Shown piece by piece: positions 14,047 through 21,324 of a DNA stretch of 22,168 nt. The translations under genes and the position numbers were made by a program. Numbering within the stretch: the first letter of the stretch is position 1; each line of letters starts with the position of its first letter. The stretch comes from Candidatus Gastranaerophilales bacterium (GTDB lineage Bacteria > Cyanobacteriota > Vampirovibrionia > Gastranaerophilales > Gastranaerophilaceae), in the NCBI GenBank assembly GCA_900548405.1, contig UNSJ01000033.1:1-22168 (forward strand), read 5' to 3'. The notes beneath the pieces are model-generated. The model was not told the origin of the DNA. It was given only the letters and a program-made list of their open reading frames with translations, and ran no database searches.

Positions 14047-14988
14047 ATGAACACAGCTGTTTTAAAAAGAATAAGATTTGGAAGATATATATTTGCACTT
14101 GTAATGACCATATTAATGGTTGCAATTGCAGAGATAAGCGGTGAAAAAGAAATAATTTTTCCTGAAATTGTTGCGCTTACAATCGGGGCTTGGATTTCCG
14201 AGAGGCAGCCTTGGAACAGCAACAAAAGAAAAATGTTTTTACTTGTTTCGCTGGCATCTGTTGTAGGTGTTTGCGTAGTCAGATATATGCATGTGCCTTT
14301 AATTGCCGAAGTTATAATGTGTTTTGCTTTTACAGGTATTGCTCTTACCTTAACGCGTACAACTTTAATTCCTATCATTTCCGCTTGTATTCTGCCGGTT
14401 TATCTTCAGACAACAAGCTGGGTATATCCTATTTCTGTTACAACTATGGCGCTTGTTATAATTTTTATGCAGTGGTGTATGGAAAAATTCGGTCTGCGTC
14501 CGCATAACAGTTACGAGCCTTGTCATTTTGATTATAAGATTGAATTAAAAAAGTGGTCCAAGCTTATTATTGTATTTTCTTTGATAGCTCTTATTCCCTT
14601 TAATTGTAATGCAATATATTTTATTGCTCCGCCATTAATCGTAACTTTTGCCGAATTTGCAAATGCAAAAAGTCCGTTGAGGAAATGTCCGATAAGAATA
14701 TTTTGGATACTCGTTCTTGCATCAGCATCAGGAACGATTTTGCGTGAAGTTTTAAATATGTATTTACATCTTCCTCTTGCTTTGTGTGCTGCAATTGCCT
14801 GCATGATATTGTTTGCAACTTTTGAAAGAGCGCATACATTGTTTCCCCCGGCAGGCGCTATACTGTTAATTCCAATGATTTTAAGATTGGAAGATTTAAG
14901 ATATTTCCCGTTTGAAGTTGCAGTCGGGGCAGCAATATTGATTCCTGCTGCGATGCTATTATTCAGAGAAAAGAAAATAACTTTATGA
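14047..14988 (+). CDS. HPP-like integral membrane protein with two repeats
   Basis: The 313-residue protein is almost wholly hydrophobic, with about eight to ten membrane segments. It falls into two similar halves: the first has FPEIVALTIGAW followed by helices, the second FIAPPLIVTFAEFA..., then a helix and AHTLFPPAGAILLIPMIL, close to the HPP-family signature HPPAGA. HPP proteins are poorly characterised membrane proteins; a cyanobacterial member is linked to nitrite uptake. Each half starts with (F/I)xxP(E/P) and a polar turn, suggesting internal duplication. Start ATG 14047 is preferred over the upstream TTG at 14026. It ends 13 nt before the SulP gene, so both are likely co-expressed transporters. 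The family call is moderate; substrate unknown. Confidence 0.65.
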   Translation: MNTAVLKRIRFGRYIFALVMTILMVAIAEISGEKEIIFPEIVALTIGAWISERQPWNSNKRKMFLLVSLASVVGVCVVRYMHVPLIAEVIMCFAFTGIALTLTRTTLIPIISACILPVYLQTTSWVYPISVTTMALVIIFMQWCMEKFGLRPHNSYEPCHFDYKIELKKWSKLIIVFSLIALIPFNCNAIYFIAPPLIVTFAEFANAKSPLRKCPIRIFWILVLASASGTILREVLNMYLHLPLALCAAIACMILFATFERAHTLFPPAGAILLIPMILRLEDLRYFPFEVAVGAAILIPAAMLLFREKKITL

Positions 14989-15001
14989 TAATATAATTTC
15001 T

Positions 15002-16636
15002 ATGGATATTAAATCTAGGCTAAATGTTGTTACAGGAGATATATTGGGCGGGTTAAATGCCGCAATAATTACACTTCCGCAGGCTCTTGCTTTTGGTGTT
15101 GCGACAGGGTTCGGAGCTAGTGCAGGTATATGGGGAGCTATTATTCTTTGTTTAATAGCAGGCGTGTTAGGAACTAAAGTACCTATGATATCAGGGGTTA
15201 CAGGTCCCGTTGCAATTGTTGTTGCTTCTGTTATGCATGCTTTAAACAAAGACATGGGTTCTGTAATCTTCATTATATTTATGGCAGGAATTTTCCAGAT
15301 TTTATTATCGCTTTCGAAATTACCGGAGGTGGTAAAATATGTTCCTTATCCTGTTATATCCGGGTTTATGAACGGAGTTGGCGTCATCATTATAATTATG
15401 CAGCTTAACCCGCTTTTAGGTCTGCCTCCTTGTTCAAACACAATTGAAAGTCTTGAATGTGTTTATAACTCCTTGCATGCAGTTAATATAGAAGCGTTTG
15501 CAATCGGAGCTTTGACATTGTTGATTGTATTTCTTTTTCCTAAAAAATGGAACAAGTATGTGCCATCGCAAATTCTTGCTCTAATAATTTGTACGTTAAT
15601 TTCTATAAAAACAGGGTTAAATATACCGAGAATTGATCAAATATCGATCTCGCTTCCTGCAATTGTTATGCCTCATACAAATTTACACGATTTGATAACA
15701 TATATGCATTATGCGGTTACGCTTGCAGTAATTTTATCGTCCGAAAGTCTGCTGACAGGTCTTGTTTGTACATCAATTACAAAAGTTCAGCTGCCTCCCA
15801 GAAGGCTTTTATCGGCTCAGGGTTTAGGTAATATGTTTTGTGCCCTTACCGGTTCTTTACCCGGCTCTGCTGCTACAATGAGAACTGTTGCAGCATTGAA
15901 AACAGGTGCATCAACAAGGCTTGCAGCTGTTGTTACCCCTTTAGTTCTGGTGCTTTTATTATACAAATTTTCAGGGTTTGTTGCTGATATACCTTTAGCT
16001 GTGCTTGCAGGTATATTGATAAAAATCGGATATGATATCATTGATACGAAATTTTTAAAAGTTATTAAATTAGCACCTAAAGATGATTTATATGTTTTGA
16101 CATTAGTGTTTTTACTGACTGTATTTTATAATCTTATAGTTGCAGTAGGCGCTGGTGTTGTGCTGGCTGCGCTTCTTTATGCCAAAAAAGTTGCTGATAA
16201 TGCAAAACTTGTTGCTAATGAAGTTTATGACAAAGATATTATTAAATTAGAAAAAATGCTTGAAAAGGATTATAAACACAAAATTCGTGTTGTACATATT
16301 AACGGAGCGTTTTTCTTTGGTTCTGCCACCCAGCTTATTTCACAGTTTGATGAGTTTCTTGGAACCAGATATTTAATACTTGTATATGACAGTGAAAGTC
16401 TTTTGGATATATCAGCAATGTTCGCGCTTGAAGATATTATTCTGCGCTTAAAATCCCAGCACATTAAAACTTTAATGGTTATTAAAAATCAAGAAGTATA
16501 TAACCAGTTGAAAAATTACAATATTGTTTCTCAAATCGGTGAATCAAGAATGTTTTTTGATGAAATAGAGGCAATAAATCACGCAAAACAATCTTTTAAA
16601 AAACGTGTTAAAAAGAAATATTTCGGCAAATCTTGA
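15002..16636 (+). CDS. SulP/SLC26 family anion transporter with STAS domain
   Basis: The opening DILGGLNAAIITLPQALAFGVATGFGASAGIWGAI is the conserved SulP first-helix region, and GTKVPMISGVTGPVAIVVASV and PRRLLSAQGLGNMFCALTGSLPGSAATMRTVAALKTGASTRLA are further signature stretches. About 10-14 membrane helices occupy residues 10-400. A cytoplasmic STAS domain follows (about 425-525), with VVHINGAFFFGSATQL and LILVYDSESLLDISAMFALEDII. The tail is Lys-rich. Members carry sulfate, bicarbonate (BicA of cyanobacteria), dicarboxylates or other anions; the substrate cannot be told from sequence here. No Shine-Dalgarno; a TATAAT at 14992-14997 is just before the ATG, so expression may depend on the upstream gene. 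The stop overlaps the -35 of the next gene. Confidence 0.93.
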   Translation: MDIKSRLNVVTGDILGGLNAAIITLPQALAFGVATGFGASAGIWGAIILCLIAGVLGTKVPMISGVTGPVAIVVASVMHALNKDMGSVIFIIFMAGIFQILLSLSKLPEVVKYVPYPVISGFMNGVGVIIIIMQLNPLLGLPPCSNTIESLECVYNSLHAVNIEAFAIGALTLLIVFLFPKKWNKYVPSQILALIICTLISIKTGLNIPRIDQISISLPAIVMPHTNLHDLITYMHYAVTLAVILSSESLLTGLVCTSITKVQLPPRRLLSAQGLGNMFCALTGSLPGSAATMRTVAALKTGASTRLAAVVTPLVLVLLLYKFSGFVADIPLAVLAGILIKIGYDIIDTKFLKVIKLAPKDDLYVLTLVFLLTVFYNLIVAVGAGVVLAALLYAKKVADNAKLVANEVYDKDIIKLEKMLEKDYKHKIRVVHINGAFFFGSATQLISQFDEFLGTRYLILVYDSESLLDISAMFALEDIILRLKSQHIKTLMVIKNQEVYNQLKNYNIVSQIGESRMFFDEIEAINHAKQSFKKRVKKKYFGKS

Positions 16637-16661
16637 TAACTTATTTATAATTTGTTATAAT
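16633..16661 (+). promoter_or_regulatory. Sigma-70-type promoter of the second pilin gene
   Basis: TTGATA (16633-16638), a 17-nt spacer and TATAAT (16656-16661) form a near-consensus promoter. The -35 overlaps the SulP stop codon. The expected transcript starts about 20 nt before the ATG at 16689 and contains AAAGGAGC as RBS. The region from -10 to ATG is nearly identical to that of the first pilin gene. Confidence 0.75.
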
Positions 16662-16688
16662 AAAGAAGAAAAACGAAAGGAGCAATTT

Positions 16689-17443
16689 ATGAAAAGATTT
16701 AGTTACGTCGGGGGGGGGGCAACCGTTTAAGCTCCTATAACAGAGGTTTCACACTAGCTGAGGTATTGGTGACACTCGGCATTATTGGAGTGGTTTCTGC
16801 TATGACAATTCCTGTTTTACAGGGAAGCAGTAAAGAGGCTGAACTTGTTACAGGCCTTTTGAAATTTCATTCCACATTAAGCCAGGCTGTTATGATGTGG
16901 AGAAATAACACAGGAGCAATTGATATAGCAGGTAGTGATGCTGATGCTTCAATCTTTGATTCTACTGCAAAAGAGCTGAAATATACAGCCAAATGTGTAA
17001 AACGAGAATGTGCGACTGTAAGTTGGCTTCCTGATTATTCTTATGATTATCTGGGAGTAAAAGGCACAAATGTAACGTTCGGTGCTGTTGCAAAGAATGG
17101 TCATGGAGATGCGTGCTATCTTCTTGCAGATGGTATGACATTTTGTCTTGATATCAATCCAGATAATTATTGTGTTACGGTTGATGTAAACGGTAAAAAG
17201 AAGCCTAACAGAGTGGGACGTGATATTTTTAGTTTTACAGTTGGTTATAACGGGCACGATGTAACTCCGGAAGAATTGCATTGTTCAAATAGTACGCATG
17301 TACTTACTACACACGGAACCTGCTGTATAGCGGAAGGCAAATGTGATGCTTCAAATTTGGACCCTACGCAAAAAGGAGGGGCCGCTCCAACATCTTATGT
17401 TCTTGTCACGAAAAAACTTCCTCCGATATACAACGGCAAATAA
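16689..17443 (+). CDS. Second type IV pilin-like protein, out of frame at a G10 tract (putatively phase-variable)
   Basis: The ATG at 16689 is well placed after AAAGGAGC and reads MKRFSYVGGGATV, then TAA at 16728. The pilin frame is open from before that point to the TAA at 17441-17443. With eleven (or eight) G's it would read MKRFSYVGGGGNRLSSYNRGFTLAEVLVTLGIIGVVSAMTIP..., about 251 residues, with a normal prepilin signal (G|F cleavage, E at +5, hydrophobic helix). The mature part has at least ten cysteines, including CVKREC, NYCVTVDVNG and GTCCIAEGKC, so disulfides are likely. VDVNGKKKPNRVGRDIFSF matches the first pilin. No duplicated GFTLAE is present here, so this is the simpler version. 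Transcription is from a strong promoter and ends at a strong terminator. Confidence 0.85.
16710..16719 (+). repeat. G10 homopolymer at codons 8-11 of the second pilin gene
   Basis: Ten G bases directly after GTC, at the same site and of the same length as in the first pilin. Nine or ten G give early stops (TAA at 16728 for ten); eight or eleven restore the pilin frame. Confidence 0.95.
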
Positions 17444-17444
17444 T

Positions 17445-17476
17445 AAAAAAGCCTTGATGTTATTCAAGGCTTTTTT
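17445..17476. terminator. Bidirectional intrinsic terminator
   Basis: A perfect 13-bp stem, AAAAAAGCCTTGA (17445-17457) with TCAAGGCTTTTTT (17464-17476), and a 6-nt loop. A-tract and T-tract on the two sides serve both the pilin (+) and the phosphohexomutase (-). Confidence 0.92.
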
Positions 17477-17480
17477 ATAC

Positions 17481-19745
17481 TTAGAATTTATATTCAGGAA
17501 TGACAAACGGCTCGTTGTTCGCATCTTTATCCACAAATTTAAGATAATATTCCATAGCTTTGTCTTTGGTTTTATCATAGAATTCATCTGATATAAAGCT
17601 TTTATGCAATGCTGTTCTGTCGCCGGAATAATTTCCCAATACATTTGCATAAGTTTCTATAACGGCTTTGTCAGAACCTCCTCCGTATGCTTTTGTTTTA
17701 GCATCAGTTCCGGAAGGTCTTATTTCTATGTATTTGTCAGTGAATTCCAAATATGTTCCGTCACCGACAAACTTTATTGATTTCAAGTTATCGAAGATTA
17801 GGCTTTTAAATGCATCATTTAAAACTTTTCTCACATCTTCAATTGTCATAAGTCCTTCTCGTACGGCAATAGCCATTGAAAGGTAGAATAAGTCATTTTT
17901 TGTACGTTTAGCTTCACCTGCAACCTTGTCAGTTTTTAACTTGTTTATGTCAGGTTCTGATTCGTTATAATACGCAATATCAACACGAGTGTCATAACGT
18001 CCGATAATATCGTTTTCTTTAAATATTTCAACAAGATATTCCGAAAGTGAAACTTGAGCTTTTTGAAGTTTTGAAATCAGTGCAGATGCAACAATAATTG
18101 CTTCTGTTGCACTTTTTTCTCTCATAGCAATAGCTTTTCTTCCTGCAAGTGATTCAATAAGCTCTTCCGTGCCCATAATCATTCCGCCTGATTCTTCACC
18201 GCCGAAAAGCAATCTTGGATTTACGCCCAAATTAACGGGTGCACCAAAGACATCATCAATAATTATTTCTTTTTCAGGAGAATTTTTAAGTTTTAATTCA
18301 ACCTTTTTCATAATGTTAGCAATTTCTTTAAAGCCTACCGGTACATTAACAACTTTAATTCCCTGTTTTTTAGCCCATTCATCCCATGAAATTGCAGAAG
18401 CTGTTGTTTTAATCATAAATCTGGGATGCTTGTCCCATAAACCTTGGATTTTTAATTGTTTTGCCCAAAAATCCATTAGCATAAGAAAAGCCTGATTTGC
18501 CGTAAATATTGTAAGGATTAACTCTTCATTTAATTTAATGTAATCAATTCCTGCTGATTCAAGTTCAGGTATTGTGCAGGCAAATTCTGTCTGCGCAATC
18601 GTAAGTCTGTCATGATCAGGGTCTGTTATTAACACAGCAGTACCGACAGGCATTTGGGTAAGTTTATCTTCATAATGCAATGTTTCAATTACAGGAAAAA
18701 ATTTTTCTCCGCTTTTTCTTTTTGCTGTCACTGTTGCATCAACAGAATAATCATAAAATGCTTTTTCACCCTTTGGTGTTGTATCGTATTTGCCTATCGA
18801 ATGGAAAAAAGGGTCTTCTTCAATATTAAACCATATAAATTTATCTGATATTCCAAGTTTTTCTAATACTCTGCTCAGTGTTCTGTATGCTGAACCGCCT
18901 ACGTTCTCAATTACGATTTTATCTTTAATCTCTTTAATAAGGTCAAGATTTATTTTTTGAGCAACACCCGATTTAAGATAATCTACATATAAATCTACTC
19001 CGTCATTTAGCTTTGTCATTATTTTTTCATCTATTAGAGGATTATCTTCGGCTGAAATTTTTATTTCGTATGTGCCGTTTTTCTCTGTTTCCTTAAATAT
19101 TTCCTCAATTTTATCAACAAACTCTAAAGATTCTTCCGGCAAATACTGGCTTCCTTGTGAGTTTAAATCTTTAGTTGCGTTTTTTACTGAAATACCATGA
19201 CTGGAGGTTATGTATTCACCGCCGAGCAAATCAAGCTTGAAAGCTAAAAATGAAGCCAGCCATATAGGAATACTTTTTCTATCTTTCGGCACCAATGTTT
19301 TAATGCCGTTTGCTGCTTGAATTCTGGCTATGGCATCAAGAAAAAGCTCGGAGTTATATCTTACTTCCCGTCCTGCGACTTTTATAATTTCTTTTCCTTT
19401 ATATTTTTCTTTGGCTACAAGTGCTTTTGCCAATGTAGCAAGCACAATTCCTACTAAATTAATAGGAAATCTCGTATCTTCAGGATAAAGAATATTTTGA
19501 GGACCTCTTATGCCTGCTGTTGATACTTTTGCCTCTTTTGCATAGTTGGCAAACCATTCTTCAAGGTTTAACCCTTCAGGATTTTTGTCTTTATCATAAG
19601 GTTTTAAATGTTCTCTTTTTAATGTAAATGTGAATTCTCCATTATTAGAAAAATCCATTAAATTTAAATCTTTTATATAATCAGGTGTTTTTTCATAAAC
19701 ACTTTTAAATAACTCATTTTCCAGTTCTACATTTGAAGTTTTCAT
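17481..19745 (-). CDS. Long, divergent phosphoglucomutase/phosphomannomutase-type phosphohexomutase
   Basis: Alpha-D-phosphohexomutases move a phosphate between C1 and C6 of sugars through a phosphoserine. Motifs appear in the right order: STAGIRGPQN (75-84), ITSSHGISVKN (179-189) at the active-site serine, ITDPDHDR (373-380) at the metal loop, LFGGEESGG (513-521) at the sugar loop and RPSGTDAKTKAY (676-687) at the phosphate loop. Two loops differ from the usual T(A/S)SHNP and DxDGDR: here SSHGIS and DPDHDR. At 754 residues it is much longer than common members (450-580), with extra sequence between domains and at the C-terminus. The ATG at 19743-19745 has AAGGAGAG upstream and replaces a longer weak start at 19802. 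It has its own promoter and ends at the shared terminator. Activity and sugar specificity are inferred. Confidence 0.87.
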   Translation of the reverse strand: MKTSNVELENELFKSVYEKTPDYIKDLNLMDFSNNGEFTFTLKREHLKPYDKDKNPEGLNLEEWFANYAKEAKVSTAGIRGPQNILYPEDTRFPINLVGIVLATLAKALVAKEKYKGKEIIKVAGREVRYNSELFLDAIARIQAANGIKTLVPKDRKSIPIWLASFLAFKLDLLGGEYITSSHGISVKNATKDLNSQGSQYLPEESLEFVDKIEEIFKETEKNGTYEIKISAEDNPLIDEKIMTKLNDGVDLYVDYLKSGVAQKINLDLIKEIKDKIVIENVGGSAYRTLSRVLEKLGISDKFIWFNIEEDPFFHSIGKYDTTPKGEKAFYDYSVDATVTAKRKSGEKFFPVIETLHYEDKLTQMPVGTAVLITDPDHDRLTIAQTEFACTIPELESAGIDYIKLNEELILTIFTANQAFLMLMDFWAKQLKIQGLWDKHPRFMIKTTASAISWDEWAKKQGIKVVNVPVGFKEIANIMKKVELKLKNSPEKEIIIDDVFGAPVNLGVNPRLLFGGEESGGMIMGTEELIESLAGRKAIAMREKSATEAIIVASALISKLQKAQVSLSEYLVEIFKENDIIGRYDTRVDIAYYNESEPDINKLKTDKVAGEAKRTKNDLFYLSMAIAVREGLMTIEDVRKVLNDAFKSLIFDNLKSIKFVGDGTYLEFTDKYIEIRPSGTDAKTKAYGGGSDKAVIETYANVLGNYSGDRTALHKSFISDEFYDKTKDKAMEYYLKFVDKDANNEPFVIPEYKF

Positions 19746-19773
19746 TGTTCTCTCCTTAAATTTTCTTGTAATT

Positions 19774-19818
19774 AATATATATAAAAAACTTGTAATATGC
19801 AATCTTTGAGGATATAAT
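19774..19818. promoter_or_regulatory. Back-to-back promoters of the phosphohexomutase and acyltransferase genes
   Basis: Minus strand: TTGCAT (19797-19802), 17-nt spacer, TATATT (19774-19779). Plus strand: TTGTAA (19790-19795), 17-nt spacer, TATAAT (19813-19818). The two -35 boxes are 1 bp apart and each lies in the other's spacer, so polymerase binding in one direction should exclude the other. Confidence 0.65.
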
Positions 19819-19858
19819 TTAATAAAACAGTTAGTGTATTATATTGCGAGGAAATAAG

Positions 19859-20524
19859 ATGTTTGGACATAAGGAAAAGGAATATACTAAAAGAAATGCA
19901 TCTGAATTTAATTGCTGGAGAACTTTTTTTCAAATTCTTGTATGCAAAATGTTTTATATGATTAGGTATAAATTCGTATACAGATTAGAAGTACACGGTT
20001 TGGAAAATGTACCTAAAGATAATGCATATATAGTTTGTCCTAATCATTTATCTACATTGGATCCTCCTTTAATATGCGGAGTTATGCCGAGAAGAGTTTC
20101 TTTCATGGCAAAAAAAGAATTGTTTGATATTCCTTTTATCCGTTGGTGGATAGATTGGCTTGGTGCTTTTGCCGTTAACAGAGAAAGTTTAGGACCTTCT
20201 ACAATTAAAACAGTAATGGAAATTAAAAAAAGTAAATGGGTATTTGGTATTTTCCCTCAAGGCACACGTGGTGAAGTAGGAACAATCAGTGGTGTTACAA
20301 AAGGTTTTGCAGGACTTGCAAAAATAACTAAATGTGATGTTCTTCCGGTTGGGATTACAGGTACTCAGGAAGTAAAAAGATGGCCGTTTTCAGGTAAAAT
20401 TATTGTAAGAATAGGTAAGCCTATTCCTTACAGCAAAAATCCTGATGAAGTAGTGGAAAAATGGATTGAAGCAATTCAAGAACTTACGGGGTTTAAATAC
20501 GAATCTGAAACCGAAGAAGAATAG
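19859..20524 (+). CDS. plsC: PlsC-type 1-acylglycerol-3-phosphate acyltransferase (first of two)
   Basis: PlsC acylates lysophosphatidic acid to phosphatidic acid at the membrane. The 221 residues contain all family blocks: CPNHLSTLDPP with the HX4D pair H63 and D68, SFMAKKELFDIPFIRWWIDWLGAFAVNR, the substrate block IFPQGTRGE (131-139), and VLPVGITGT (161-169). A single hydrophobic segment lies at about 21-36. The FPEGTR form is more usual than FPQGTR. Start ATG 19859 has GAGGAA 5 nt upstream and is preferred to the TTG at 19844. It is followed after 12 nt by a second homologue; the two may use different acyl chains or work on different lipids (inference). Confidence 0.9.
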   Translation: MFGHKEKEYTKRNASEFNCWRTFFQILVCKMFYMIRYKFVYRLEVHGLENVPKDNAYIVCPNHLSTLDPPLICGVMPRRVSFMAKKELFDIPFIRWWIDWLGAFAVNRESLGPSTIKTVMEIKKSKWVFGIFPQGTRGEVGTISGVTKGFAGLAKITKCDVLPVGITGTQEVKRWPFSGKIIVRIGKPIPYSKNPDEVVEKWIEAIQELTGFKYESETEEE

Positions 20525-20536
20525 TTAGGAGTTTAT

Positions 20537-21247
20537 ATGGCAAAGAAACAAAGAAATTATAACAGACGTTACCCTTACGAATACAATATATTTAGAACAA
20601 TTTTTTATATGTGTTTTATATATGTTGTTGTTATACCTTTTTTGAAAGTATTTTATAATTTTAAAATAACAGGAAAAGAAAATTTGCCGACTAAGGCTAA
20701 GTCAGGTAAGTTTATTTATACAGCAAATCACGTTTCTCACTTTGATCCTCCTTTTGTATCTATGGCTTGTATGAGGCCGATTGCCTACATGGCTAAAAAA
20801 GAGTTATTCGAAAAAGGCGATAAATTTGAATTCTTTGTTAAACGTTTGGGCGCATTTGCTGTTGACAGAACAAAGCCTGAACTTGCAACATTTAAAACCG
20901 TAAGAGATATTCTTGCAACCAGCTGGTCTTTAGGTGTTTTCCCTCAGGGCGGTATAAGACCTTACGGAAAACTTGAAGGAATAAAGAAGGGCTTTGTTGT
21001 TATTGCAAAGAATGCTAAAGCTGATATTATTCCTGTTGCAATTGCTGATTGGGACGGTTATCCTAAATTAAAACCGTTTACGAGAAGAAATGTTAATATA
21101 AGAATTGGAAAACCTATTTCGTATAAACTGGCTGAAGATGAAGTAATTTATGAATGGTGCAAGCAGATTTCTGAACTGGCTAACTACGAAAACGGTGCTG
21201 CTTTGCCTGAATCATATAAAGAAAATCAAATACAAAATGCAATTTAA
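20537..21247 (+). CDS. PlsC-like acyltransferase (second of two)
   Basis: This homologue of its upstream neighbour has ANHVSHFDPP with H65 and D70 (the HX4D charge relay), YMAKKELF, RLGAFAVDR and IIPVAIADW. Block III reads FPQGGIRPYG (135-144) in place of FPEGTRS: the usual Thr is Gly and the Arg shifts by one. A clear membrane segment lies at about 19-41. The ATG is preceded by TTAGGAG. The pair is probably a tandem duplication that has diverged in the substrate loop. An acyltransferase is likely; lysophosphatidate as acceptor is less sure than for its neighbour. Confidence 0.85.
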   Translation: MAKKQRNYNRRYPYEYNIFRTIFYMCFIYVVVIPFLKVFYNFKITGKENLPTKAKSGKFIYTANHVSHFDPPFVSMACMRPIAYMAKKELFEKGDKFEFFVKRLGAFAVDRTKPELATFKTVRDILATSWSLGVFPQGGIRPYGKLEGIKKGFVVIAKNAKADIIPVAIADWDGYPKLKPFTRRNVNIRIGKPISYKLAEDEVIYEWCKQISELANYENGAALPESYKENQIQNAI

Positions 21248-21265
21248 CTTTATTAAATAAATAAG

Positions 21266-21299
21266 AAAAATCCCTTGATTATATATCAAGGGATTTTTT
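21266..21299. terminator. Bidirectional intrinsic terminator
   Basis: A perfect 14-bp stem, AAAAATCCCTTGAT (21266-21279) with ATCAAGGGATTTTT (21285-21298), and loop TATAT. It serves the acyltransferase pair on + and the convergent HEAT-repeat gene on -. Confidence 0.92.
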
Positions 21300-21324
21300 A
21301 TGATTTAAAGAAAGAAATTAATGA

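Noticed and set aside
13164..14378. A 404-residue metF with a 125-residue N-terminal extension
   Set aside because: The extension overlaps the divergent HPP-like gene antisense and has no MetF similarity; ATG 14003 starts at the conserved region.
16766..17443. Reading the second pilin as a gene starting at an internal codon near 16766
   Set aside because: Same reason: the prepilin signal lies upstream in the same frame, and the promoter and RBS point to ATG 16689.
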